From positions 1 to 20,229 of the forward strand of contig CAYVBE010000058.1 of assembly GCA_964448935.1 (NCBI GenBank): a stretch of 20,229 nucleotides of DNA, read 5' to 3'. Shown here one piece after another: positions 14,323 through 20,229 of the stretch (the first letter of the stretch is position 1; each line of letters opens with the position of its first letter). A program made the position numbers and the translations under genes. Source of the DNA: CAYVBE01 sp964448935 (GTDB taxonomy: Bacteria > Planctomycetota > Brocadiia > SM23-32). The notes below the pieces were generated by a model. It did no database searches, had not been told where the DNA came from, and saw only the letters and a list, made by a program, of their open reading frames with translations.

Positions 14323-15270
14323 TTATTCCGGTTGGTCCGCCGCCTCGCGGGCCAGCAGCCGCTCCCACCGGAGGTCAATGTGCTTCTGTATGTCTTCGAT
14401 CATGTGTTCGTTTTTGGGCGCGAACAGGTGGCGGAACCGCCCCTGGGACTTCAGCCACTCCCGCACCGGCTTCTTCTCGCGCGGCTTGTAGCTGATGGAG
14501 AGCCTGCCGTCCTCGATCTCATACACCGGCCATACGCAGGTGTCCACCGCCAGATGGGCGATCTTGATGCTGTCGCCCGGCTCGTAGCGCCAGCCGCGGG
14601 GGCAGGGACTGATGATGTTGATGAAGCAGGGCCCGTCCGTCTCCACCGCTTTGATGACCTTGGCCATCAGGTCGCGAGGCCGGTGCGGGGACGCCTGGGC
14701 GCAGTAAGGCACGTTGTGCGCGGCGGCGATCTGGGTCAGGTCCTTCTTGTTCTCCCGCTTGCCCGGTTCCACCTCGCCGGCCGGCGCCGTGGTGGTGGAG
14801 GCACCCATGGGCGTGGCGCCGGATCGCTGGATGCCGGTGTTCATGTAGGCTTCGTTGTCGTAGCAGACGTAGGTGAAATTGTGCCCGCGCTCGAGGGCGC
14901 CGCTCAGGGACTGCAGCCCGATGTCGTAGGTGCCGCCGTCTCCGCCGAAGGCGATGAAGACGCACTCGCCGTCGTACTTGCCCTGGCGTTTCAGGGAGCG
15001 ATAGGCAGCTTCGGCGCCGCTGATGGTGGCGGCGGAGTTCTCGAAGGCGTTGTGCACGATGGGCACCCGCCACGCGCTGTTGGGATACACGGTGGTGCTG
15101 ACCTCCATGCACCCGGTGGCGATGCTGGAGACCACATGCTTGCCGTCCTGCTGGGCGGCCAGCAGCACCTGCCGCAGGATCACGGGTCCGGCGCATCCGG
15201 GACATGCCGCGTGCCCGCCGCTCAGCAGCTCGGGCTGGTTGCTCAGTTCTTTAAGGTTCGTGGTGGCCAT
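14323..15270 (-). CDS. porB: 2-oxoacid:ferredoxin oxidoreductase, beta subunit (PorB-like)
   Basis: This is the thiamine diphosphate-binding beta subunit of a four-subunit 2-oxoacid:ferredoxin oxidoreductase, most likely pyruvate, which makes acetyl-CoA, CO2 and reduced ferredoxin. In 315 residues it has ACPGCAGP with Cys23 and Cys26, Cys54 in ATGC, and a further Cys in ISPCPRGW, the four ligands of the beta-subunit 4Fe-4S cluster. The TPP motif reads GDGGTYDIGLQSLSGALERG, ending near VCYDNEAYMNTG. SD GAGG lies six bases before the ATG. It follows porA after 22 bases. The presence of the cluster cysteines and partner genes makes the complex call firm; pyruvate as substrate, rather than 2-oxoisovalerate or another 2-oxoacid, is inference. 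Confidence 0.93.
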   Translation of the reverse strand: MATTNLKELSNQPELLSGGHAACPGCAGPVILRQVLLAAQQDGKHVVSSIATGCMEVSTTVYPNSAWRVPIVHNAFENSAATISGAEAAYRSLKRQGKYDGECVFIAFGGDGGTYDIGLQSLSGALERGHNFTYVCYDNEAYMNTGIQRSGATPMGASTTTAPAGEVEPGKRENKKDLTQIAAAHNVPYCAQASPHRPRDLMAKVIKAVETDGPCFINIISPCPRGWRYEPGDSIKIAHLAVDTCVWPVYEIEDGRLSISYKPREKKPVREWLKSQGRFRHLFAPKNEHMIEDIQKHIDLRWERLLAREAADQPE

Positions 15271-15292
15271 GGGTTACCTCGCTGGGATTGTG

Positions 15293-16468
15293 TTATTCGC
15301 GCAGTCCGATGTATCGCGTCGCAGGCTCGATGTCGCCGGTCTCTGCCGCCTCGATCAGGCTGCGGAAGATTCCTGTGGCGTCGTCCAGGCTCAGGTCGCG
15401 GCCGCCCAGACCGTAGATGAAGTCAATCATAGGCGTCTCGCCGCCGTAGCAGGCGGAGCGCACCTCGTGGTAGAGCGGGCCGCCCAGACCGAAGGAGATG
15501 GCCCGGTCCATAACGCCCACGACCTCCGCGTCCGAGATCACCTCGCGGATGGCCTCGCCCGGGAAGGGGCGGAAGGTGCGTATCTTCAACATGCCGACTT
15601 TCAGGCCCTCCTGCTCCCGCAGATCGTCCACGGCCTGCTTGGCAGTGCCGGTGGTGGAGCCGAGGCCCATCAGGATGACATCGGCGTCCTCGCAGCGGTA
15701 GGGGTCCAGCAGACCGTAGCTGCGCCCGGTCAGTTCGCCGTACTCCCGGCCCACCTCTTCGATGACGGCCGGCACCTTCTCCATGGCGTCGGCCTGCTGC
15801 TTTTTGAACTCGAAGTAGTAGTTCTGCAGGGCGAACATGCCGAAGGTCTCGGGGTTCTCCACCTGGAGCAGGTTGTCGGGCCGCTCGAAGGTGCCGATGA
15901 ACTCGCGCACGTCCTCGTCGTCGCTGACGTCCAGCCCCTCCAGGGTATGGCTCAGGATGAAGCCGTCCAGGCAAACCATGACGGGCAGGCGTACGTCCGC
16001 GTGCTCGGCGATGCGCACGGCCTGGATGGCGTTGTCGTAGGCTTCCTGGCAGTTCTCGGAGTAGATCTGTATCCAGCCGGTGTCCCGGGCTCCCATGCTG
16101 TCGCTGTGGTCGCAGTGGATGTTGATGGGGGCGCTGAGGGCGCGGTTGACCACGGGCATGACGATGGGGCAGCGGGAGCTGGCGGCGATGTAGAGGATCT
16201 CCCACATCAGGGCCAGGCCGTTGGCGCTGGTGGCGGTGCAGGCGCGCGCGCCGGCCAGCGAGGCCCCCACGACGGCGCTCATGGCGCTGTGCTCGCTCTC
16301 GACGCGGACGAACTCGGTGTCCACCTCGCCGTCGGCCACGTAGGCCGCAAACTTGTGCATCATCTCGGTCTGCGGGGTAATGGGATAGGCGGCCACCACG
16401 TCGGGGTTGATCTGCTTCAGTGCGTAGGCGGCCGAATCGTTCCCCGTCAGTGCCACTCGTTCAGCCAT
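15293..16468 (-). CDS. porA: 2-oxoacid:ferredoxin oxidoreductase, alpha subunit (PorA-like)
   Basis: The alpha subunit carries the pyrimidine-binding and transketolase C-terminal-like domains of the oxidoreductase. The 391-residue protein has AAYPITPQTEMMHKF (26-40) and VESEHSAMSAVVGAS (56-70), where the glutamate region activates thiamine diphosphate. ARACTATSANGLALMWE and the ILYIAASSRCPIVM segment follow, all typical of PorA. The C-terminal half contains DVILMGLGSTTGT and KIRTFRPFPGEAI, matching domain II. The ATG at 16468 lies six bases after the porD stop, with AGGA about nine bases upstream. Its size matches the separate alpha subunit of archaeal-type complexes rather than the large fused bacterial PFOR. 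Confidence 0.94.
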   Translation of the reverse strand: MAERVALTGNDSAAYALKQINPDVVAAYPITPQTEMMHKFAAYVADGEVDTEFVRVESEHSAMSAVVGASLAGARACTATSANGLALMWEILYIAASSRCPIVMPVVNRALSAPINIHCDHSDSMGARDTGWIQIYSENCQEAYDNAIQAVRIAEHADVRLPVMVCLDGFILSHTLEGLDVSDDEDVREFIGTFERPDNLLQVENPETFGMFALQNYYFEFKKQQADAMEKVPAVIEEVGREYGELTGRSYGLLDPYRCEDADVILMGLGSTTGTAKQAVDDLREQEGLKVGMLKIRTFRPFPGEAIREVISDAEVVGVMDRAISFGLGGPLYHEVRSACYGGETPMIDFIYGLGGRDLSLDDATGIFRSLIEAAETGDIEPATRYIGLRE

Positions 16469-16474
16469 GGGGAG

Positions 16475-16780
16475 TCATCCTTTCTTTTGCTCGTCGTCCA
16501 GCTCGCTTTCCAGCACCATCTCGATGGCGTCCACGGGGCAGACCTCGGCGCAGATAGCGCAGCCCTTACAGTACTGCAGGTCGGTCTCCAGCCGTTCGCC
16601 GTCTTCGGCGGGGATGGCGCTGTCGGGGCAGAGGATCCAGCACTTCAGGCACTGGATGCAGGCCTCGAAGTCCGTAATGGGCACATAGGTGCGCCAGGAG
16701 CCCGTGTACAGCTTCGACATGGAACCGCCTTTGCCGACGCCGCCGGGTTTCATTTCATCTTTTTTCAGCAGTTCAGCCAT
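16475..16780 (-). CDS. porD: 2-oxoacid:ferredoxin oxidoreductase, delta subunit (2[4Fe-4S] ferredoxin-like)
   Basis: The delta subunit passes electrons from the catalytic core to ferredoxin. The 101-residue protein has two complete 4Fe-4S motifs: Cys41, 44, 47 and 51 in CIQCLKCWILCP, and Cys71, 74, 77 and 81 in CKGCAICAEVCP. The preceding GSWRT (28-32) is a recognisable PorD feature that distinguishes it from free ferredoxins. The N-terminal 25 residues are Gly/Lys-rich and the C-terminus is Glu/Asp/Lys-rich. Its start overlaps the porG stop by eight bases (ATGGCTGA), and porA starts six bases after it, so the three are tightly coupled. Confidence 0.94.
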   Translation of the reverse strand: MAELLKKDEMKPGGVGKGGSMSKLYTGSWRTYVPITDFEACIQCLKCWILCPDSAIPAEDGERLETDLQYCKGCAICAEVCPVDAIEMVLESELDDEQKKG

Positions 16781-17354
16781 TTTCGCTCTGGACCTCTTTA
16801 AATGCTCTCTCGACGGCCCTCATGTTACCTTGCAGCATGTTCTCGCTCAGTTTGCCGCCCAGCTTTTTCTCGATGTCTTCCTCGATATGCTCCAGGTCCG
16901 CCACCCCGGTGATAGACGCCAGAGCGCCGATCATGACGGTGTTGGGGATGGGGCGGCCGATCTCCTCCAGGGCGATGCTGGTGGCATCTATGGTGTATAT
17001 CTCACGGCCCTCGATGCCGAGCTGCTCGCGGACCTCGGCGGGCGACTTCTCGGTGTTGACCATCAGGATTCCGTCCTCGCTGAGGCCCTTTTCGACGCCT
17101 TCGGTCTCCAGGAGCGTATCATCGAGGACGAGCACGATATCGGGGTAGTAAATGGCGTCATGGACTTTGATCAGCTCGTCGCTGATGCGGGTATATGCCT
17201 TGATGGGGGCGCCCTCGCGCTCGGCGCCGTATTCGGGCGCTGCCTGGGCGTAACTGCCGGCGCCGACGGCCACCTCGGCCACCATGGCGGCGGCGGTCTT
17301 GGCGCCCTGGCCTCCCCGGCCGTGCCATCTGATTTCCAGCACATCCTGGCTCAT
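16773..17354 (-). CDS. porG: 2-oxoacid:ferredoxin oxidoreductase, gamma subunit (PorG-like)
   Basis: The gamma subunit completes the complex and contributes to CoA binding. The 193-residue protein begins VLEIRWHGRGGQGAKTAAAMVAEVA, the GRGGQG motif typical of PorG/VorG. It continues with PEYGAEREGAPIKAYTRIS, characteristic of the family's second block. The ATG at 17354 (MSQDVLE) has GGAG six bases upstream, so I prefer it; the open frame extends to 17426 but with no SD and poor family fit, and would begin at about the predicted start of transcription. It is first in the unit porG-porD-porA-porB-glyA, with a good promoter about 60 bases upstream. Confidence 0.94.
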   Translation of the reverse strand: MSQDVLEIRWHGRGGQGAKTAAAMVAEVAVGAGSYAQAAPEYGAEREGAPIKAYTRISDELIKVHDAIYYPDIVLVLDDTLLETEGVEKGLSEDGILMVNTEKSPAEVREQLGIEGREIYTIDATSIALEEIGRPIPNTVMIGALASITGVADLEHIEEDIEKKLGGKLSENMLQGNMRAVERAFKEVQSENG

Positions 17355-17383
17355 GGGTGTCTCCGGTAAATGGCAACAGAATT

Positions 17384-17395
17384 CCCCGTACGGGG
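17384..17395. promoter_or_regulatory. 12-base perfect palindrome in the porG leader
   Basis: CCCCGTACGGGG is a perfect palindrome in the short untranslated leader of porG, flanked by TT/AA that extend it imperfectly. It could bind a dimeric regulator as DNA or fold as a small stem near the SD. Confidence 0.35.
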
Positions 17396-17402
17396 GAAGA
17401 AA

Positions 17403-17414
17403 ACGTTGAAACGT
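17403..17414. promoter_or_regulatory. Operator-like inverted repeat over the por start point
   Basis: ACGTT-GA-AACGT is a perfect inverted repeat lying directly after the -10 box of the por promoter, over the predicted transcription start near 17410. A repressor bound here would block initiation. Confidence 0.35.
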
Positions 17415-17416
17415 CA

Positions 17417-17445
17417 ATTCTTCCACATGCCCTTCGGAGTGTCAA
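17417..17445 (-). promoter_or_regulatory. Promoter for the por-glyA operon
   Basis: On the minus strand a perfect TTGACA (17440-17445), a 17-base spacer and AAGAAT (17417-17422) predict a start near 17410, about 56 bases before the porG ATG. The -10 box matches four of six bases, which suits a regulated promoter. Confidence 0.6.
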
Positions 17446-17756
17446 GTGTGAACACGCGCTCCGCCGGCCCCCGGGAGCGTCTTTCGGCGTTGGAACTTGC
17501 ACGGCGGGTGCAAAACGGATAATCATGTTAAGGTCGCTGGCAAGAGCCCGTCGCCGCGCAGCAAGAGCGCCCCTGCGGGCCCGGCCGTCGGCAGGATTTT
17601 CGAGTTTACCGGGGCCTGACGCTCCAGCTATTTACCCGCGAACGTGACGGATATTGTGAAGGGGAGCCGGACGGTGGAACACACCCCCTATTCCGTGCCC
17701 GAGAGTTCATAGAGCTTTTCCCGCAAATCAGGCGGTGCGCCGCCGGAGGATAATCC
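17446..17756. other. Intergenic region between por operon and PP2C gene
   Basis: This gap separates divergent transcripts. It holds an inverted repeat at 17497-17513 and a G/C-rich stretch at about 17550-17590. I found no convincing plus-strand promoter for the phosphatase gene; weak candidates such as TTTACC-N18-TATTTA near 17605-17634 are not persuasive. Short frames on both strands have no SD or recognisable product. Confidence 0.4.
17497..17513. promoter_or_regulatory. Operator-like inverted repeat TTGCAC-N5-GTGCAA
   Basis: TTGCAC (17497-17502) and GTGCAA (17508-17513) form a perfect six-base inverted repeat with a GGCGG spacer, the shape of a dimeric helix-turn-helix operator. It lies about 50 bp upstream of the por -35 box and 240 bp upstream of the PP2C start, so it could serve either gene. 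Confidence 0.4.
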
Positions 17757-18533
17757 GTGTCAGGACGTAGACGAGCCGGACGAAGCCGCAGGTCGGGCAT
17801 TTCCGCCGCGTGGGTCAGCGACACCGGACGACAGCGCGAGAAGAACCAGGACCGCTGCCTGGCCGATGCCCCGAAGGGGTTGTTTGTAGTCTGCGATGGT
17901 ATGGGCGGCGAAGCCGACGGGGGCCGGGCCGCCGAACTGGTCGTCCAGAAGTTGCCCGAATTGCTGGAAGATCGCCTGCCCTCGCCCGGAGAGGCCGATG
18001 AGGAGGGCGTCAACAACGTCCTGGAGGAGGCCATCATCCGGTTGAACGGCATCGTGCGGCGGAAGAGCTCCGAACTGCCCCACGGCCAGAAGATGGGAAC
18101 CACACTCGTGATGGCCCTGGCCGCCGGCGACCGCCTGCACGTGGCCAACCTGGGCGACAGCCGCGCCTACCTGTTCCACCGCGACGAGCTGGCCCTGCTG
18201 AGCATGGACCACAGCGTGACCGCCACGCTGGTCCGACGCGGCGCCCTGACCCAGGCGCAGGCGCAGAACCACCCCATGCACGGGCGCCTGGCGCGCTACG
18301 TGGGAATGAAGGAAGGGCCCCGGCCGGCGGTGGGCACCGTTGACTGGCGGTCCGGCAGCCGCCTGCTGCTGTGCACGGACGGGCTGACCGGCGCCATAGA
18401 CGAGAAGCAGATAGAGCGCATCGTCGCCTGCCGGTGGGACATCCTGCAGGCATGTCACGACCTGGCCGACGCGGCCAACGAGGCGGGCGGACACGACAAC
18501 GTGACGGTGCTATTGGTGGAAAACATGGACTGA
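17757..18533 (+). CDS. PP2C-type serine/threonine protein phosphatase
   Basis: This 258-residue soluble protein is a PPM/PP2C metal-dependent phosphatase that would reverse Ser/Thr phosphorylation, usually partnering Hanks-type kinases. Motifs appear in order: SDTGRQREKNQDR with Asp32, VVCDGMGGEADGG with Asp47 and Gly48, and MGTTLVMALAAGDRLHVANLGDSRAYLF (113-140). SMDHSVT follows, then LLLCTDGLTGAI with Asp208 and GGHDNVTVLLV with Asp247. All metal-binding aspartates are present, so it should be active. The N-terminal 13 residues are Arg-rich. GTG at 17757 has GGAGG seven bases upstream. No kinase or regulatory receiver gene lies next to it, so its target is unknown. Confidence 0.93.
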   Translation: MSGRRRAGRSRRSGISAAWVSDTGRQREKNQDRCLADAPKGLFVVCDGMGGEADGGRAAELVVQKLPELLEDRLPSPGEADEEGVNNVLEEAIIRLNGIVRRKSSELPHGQKMGTTLVMALAAGDRLHVANLGDSRAYLFHRDELALLSMDHSVTATLVRRGALTQAQAQNHPMHGRLARYVGMKEGPRPAVGTVDWRSGSRLLLCTDGLTGAIDEKQIERIVACRWDILQACHDLADAANEAGGHDNVTVLLVENMD

Positions 18534-18556
18534 AAGCCTGCCCTCGGCGGGCCGTC

Positions 18557-19120
18557 CTACTGCCCGGCGGGCCCGGGCTGCGGCTCCGGCTTTGCACTCA
18601 CGTCATCCGGAATCTCCAGGCGGTCTCCCGCCTTCACCCCCCGGTCCTCGAACCAGCCCTGCCGGACCTCCAGCAGGAACTTGACCGGCTCCTCGGGCGT
18701 GAGCTGGTCGGGGCGGCCTGACGGGGTGTAGATGCGCGCGATGGTGCCGTCCGCCTCCAGGAACGCGGCCGAGACGGCCGGGTAGTCCTCCCCCCAGGCG
18801 AACTCCGTGCGGGTTGGCTCGTCGTAGACGTAGATCATGCCGTAGCCGGGCTCCAGGCTCCCCCGGCCGGACAGCCCCTTCCGGCGCTTCTCGGCGGTGT
18901 CGGCCACCTCGGCCCGCAGGGTGTAGGAGTATTCGCTACGCGGCAGGTCTTCCGCCGGCGCCTCGGCAACGCTCAGCTCCACCACTTCGGCGTCGGTGGG
19001 TCGGCCCCCTTGGGAAGCACCGGGACAGCCGCCCCCGCGGGTCAAGAGTCCCACCACCGCGAAGATCGCCAGGAAAATAAGTATCTGCCGCTTCCAGTTC
19101 ATCTCGGGGGTCTGCTCCAT
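18557..19120 (-). CDS. DUF192 family exported or membrane-anchored protein
   Basis: This protein of about 187 residues belongs to the DUF192 family of small, usually extracytoplasmic beta-fold proteins of unknown function. After a polar start it has a hydrophobic segment, ILIFLAIFAVVGLL (about 13-26), then GGGC at about 29-32. The cysteine could be a lipid-attachment site, but the residues before it are not a standard lipobox. The domain proper includes RKGLSGRGSLEPGYGMIYVYDE, an AFLEADGTIARIYTP strand and VKFLLEVRQGWFEDRGVKAGDRLEI, matching the family pattern. The segment where many members read WMKNT-PLD reads FAWGEDYPAVSAAF here. ATG 19120 or ATG 19102 could be the start; neither has a strong SD. 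It converges with the PP2C gene, 23 bases apart. Confidence 0.85.
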   Translation of the reverse strand: MEQTPEMNWKRQILIFLAIFAVVGLLTRGGGCPGASQGGRPTDAEVVELSVAEAPAEDLPRSEYSYTLRAEVADTAEKRRKGLSGRGSLEPGYGMIYVYDEPTRTEFAWGEDYPAVSAAFLEADGTIARIYTPSGRPDQLTPEEPVKFLLEVRQGWFEDRGVKAGDRLEIPDDVSAKPEPQPGPAGQ

Positions 19121-19142
19121 TCGGAGGATCGCGTTACACGTT

Positions 19143-19171
19143 CTTATAGCACGCCCCGCGCCCGTTTTCAA
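19143..19171 (-). promoter_or_regulatory. Promoter for the DUF192 gene
   Basis: TTGAAA (19166-19171), a 17-base spacer and TATAAG (19143-19148) on the minus strand match five of six bases in each box. The start would be near 19136, giving a leader of about 16 or 34 bases depending on which ATG is used. Confidence 0.65.
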
Positions 19172-19466
19172 CGCAGCCACCGCCTGGATGCCGGCACGAG
19201 GTTGGTGCAAGGACGATGCGGGATCTCTATCCGGCCATCGTATGTGTCCGTCCAGAAAACGACGGGATGTCTGAAAAGCCCAAGAAGCCGTTCCTCTGCA
19301 CTTCTATCGCGCCAGAGGAAGCATCCTGACGGGACCGCAGGGGGCGAAAACTCGCAGGATTCGGTTTGAAGAGCCCTTCGGACAAGGTATCCTGTCATGC
19401 CGAAGGTCACCGTACGATTGGCCTGCGGCAAGCGGCAAACGCGGGGCCCGGACGGGAGGCGAGAAG
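19172..19466. other. Intergenic region upstream of the PQQ-propeller gene
   Basis: This stretch, together with the DUF192 promoter beside it, separates divergent genes. It contains a candidate plus-strand promoter and an inverted repeat at 19376-19405. A minus-strand open frame of about 107 codons crosses it, but it lacks an SD and any recognisable domain and starts inside the signal peptide codons of the next gene, so I do not count it as a gene. Confidence 0.4.
19366..19393 (+). promoter_or_regulatory. Possible promoter for the PQQ-propeller gene
   Basis: TTGAAG (19366-19371), a 16-base spacer and TATCCT (19388-19393) match four of six bases in each box, about 75 bases before the ATG. An inverted repeat, CTTCGG (19376-19381) and CCGAAG (19400-19405), brackets the -10 box. 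Confidence 0.3.
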
Positions 19467-20229
19467 ATGGCGCACAGGACGCTGATTGCACGATGGTGGC
19501 TCATCACGGCTTTTGCCCTCGGTCTCACGGCGGCCGGGGTTTCCGCGCAGGACTGGCCGCGCTACCGGCGGGACGCGGCCCGCACTGCGGCCGTGGAGGA
19601 GTCACTGGCATTTCCCCTGCACCGGCACTGGGTCTACGAGCCGGACCGCCACCCCCGGCCCGCATGGCCGGACCCCGTGAAGGAGCCACACCGTATGCCC
19701 TTCGATTACGCGCCCGTTCCGGTAGTGGCCGACGGGCTGCTGTATTTCGGCTCGACGACCGACGACTCCGTCCGCGCTCTCGACGCCGCGAGCGGCGAGC
19801 TGCGGTGGCGCTTCATCACGGGGGGGCCGGTGCGGTTCGCGCCCGACATCTACGAGGGCCGCGCCTATGTCGGCTCCGACGATGGCTACCTCTATTGCCT
19901 GGACGCGAGCACCGGGGAACTCGTCTGGCGTTTCCACGCGTCCCGGACCGAGCAGATGGTGCTGGGCAACGAACGCATGATATCGCACCGTCCGCTGCGC
20001 AGCGGGGTGCTCGTGGCCGAAGGCATCGTCTACACGACGGCCGGCATGTGGCCCGCCGAGGGCGTGATCGTCTATGCGCTGGACGCCGAGACGGGGGAGG
20101 TCATCTGGGCGAACGACACGACGCTGCACTACATGGCGCAGCCCCACCCCACCGCCTACGCCATCACGGGAGTGGCGCCCCAGGGCTACCTGGCCCTGGG
20201 CGGGGACGTCCTGCTGGTGGCGGCGGGGC
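19467..20229 (+). CDS. Exported PQQ-type beta-propeller repeat protein, 3' end cut off
   Basis: The 254 codons seen encode the start of an exported outer-layer or periplasmic beta-propeller of the PQQ/pyrrolo-quinoline quinone repeat type. The N-terminus has a signal peptide, with Arg residues followed by WWLITAFALGLTAAGVSAQ and likely cleavage after SAQ. The mature protein starts DWPRYRRDAARTA, close to the DWPxWRG opening of large PQQ-repeat families common in planctomycetes and Verrucomicrobia. Propeller blades follow: YFGSTTDDSVRALDAASGELRWRF, then AYVGSDDGYLYCLDASTGELVWRF, then IVYALDAETGEVIW. ATG 19467 has GGAGG seven bases upstream. No stop occurs before the window edge. Such proteins may be quinoprotein dehydrogenases or structural binding proteins; which applies cannot be told here. 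Confidence 0.9.
   Translation, partial: MAHRTLIARWWLITAFALGLTAAGVSAQDWPRYRRDAARTAAVEESLAFPLHRHWVYEPDRHPRPAWPDPVKEPHRMPFDYAPVPVVADGLLYFGSTTDDSVRALDAASGELRWRFITGGPVRFAPDIYEGRAYVGSDDGYLYCLDASTGELVWRFHASRTEQMVLGNERMISHRPLRSGVLVAEGIVYTTAGMWPAEGVIVYALDAETGEVIWANDTTLHYMAQPHPTAYAITGVAPQGYLALGGDVLLVAAG

Noticed and set aside
11422..14491. Long plus-strand open frames opposite the isomerase and glyA genes, and similar ones at 15023-16801 and 6819-8423
   Set aside because: All are antisense to well-recognised proteins, lack SD sequences and encode His/Gln/Val/Gly-rich strings without motifs.
17357..17647. Plus-strand frame between porG and the PP2C gene
   Set aside because: It begins antisense to the porG leader with no SD, and the Arg/Ala-rich product looks like random GC-rich translation.
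18534..18556. GCCTGCC-type stem between PP2C and DUF192 as a bidirectional terminator
   Set aside because: The stem is imperfect and no T-run follows on either strand.
19168..19491. 107-codon minus-strand frame upstream of the PQQ-propeller gene
   Set aside because: It has no SD, overlaps the signal-peptide codons of the real gene and crosses the DUF192 promoter; the product has no known domain.

Overview
The window is GC-rich chromosomal DNA with short gaps, frequent GTG/TTG starts and good Shine-Dalgarno (SD) sequences. It looks bacterial. Three things suggest an anaerobic or facultative member of the planctomycete/PVC neighbourhood: an exported PQQ-type beta-propeller protein beginning with a DWPRYRRD-like motif, a four-subunit ferredoxin-dependent 2-oxoacid oxidoreductase, and a PgpH-like HD phosphohydrolase next to phoH and ybeY. 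This placement is inference; there is no rRNA or tRNA here to test it.

Region 1 (1-6900, minus strand) is a housekeeping operon in the order purA, uppS, cdsA, phoH, HD phosphohydrolase, ybeY. Most junctions overlap or are very short. It covers AMP synthesis, the undecaprenyl carrier, CDP-diacylglycerol, RNA quality control and probably a cyclic dinucleotide hydrolase. A near-consensus sigma-70 promoter (TTGACG-N17-TATAAT) lies about 270 bp upstream of purA. The leader contains a strong hairpin followed by five T residues, so it may be an attenuator or an independent small RNA.

Region 2 (6900-12800) is accessory. A minus-strand unit encodes a hexapeptide-repeat acyltransferase, a BKACE-family beta-keto acid cleavage enzyme coupled to it by a TTGA overlap, and a protein with two WaaP/InaA-like kinase domains. 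A divergent CgeB-like glycosyltransferase and a convergent L-fucose-isomerase-like enzyme follow. Together they suggest making and decorating a surface saccharide, possibly with an acyl group supplied by the BKACE. That link is a hypothesis.

Region 3 (13000-17450, minus strand) is porG-porD-porA-porB followed by glyA: a 2-oxoacid:ferredoxin oxidoreductase and serine hydroxymethyltransferase. Its promoter carries palindromes that could be operators.

Region 4 (17450-20229) holds a PP2C-type phosphatase (plus), a DUF192 protein (minus) with a clear promoter, and the start of the exported PQQ-propeller protein (plus), cut by the window edge. I saw no tRNA, rRNA, CRISPR array, insertion sequence or prophage gene.
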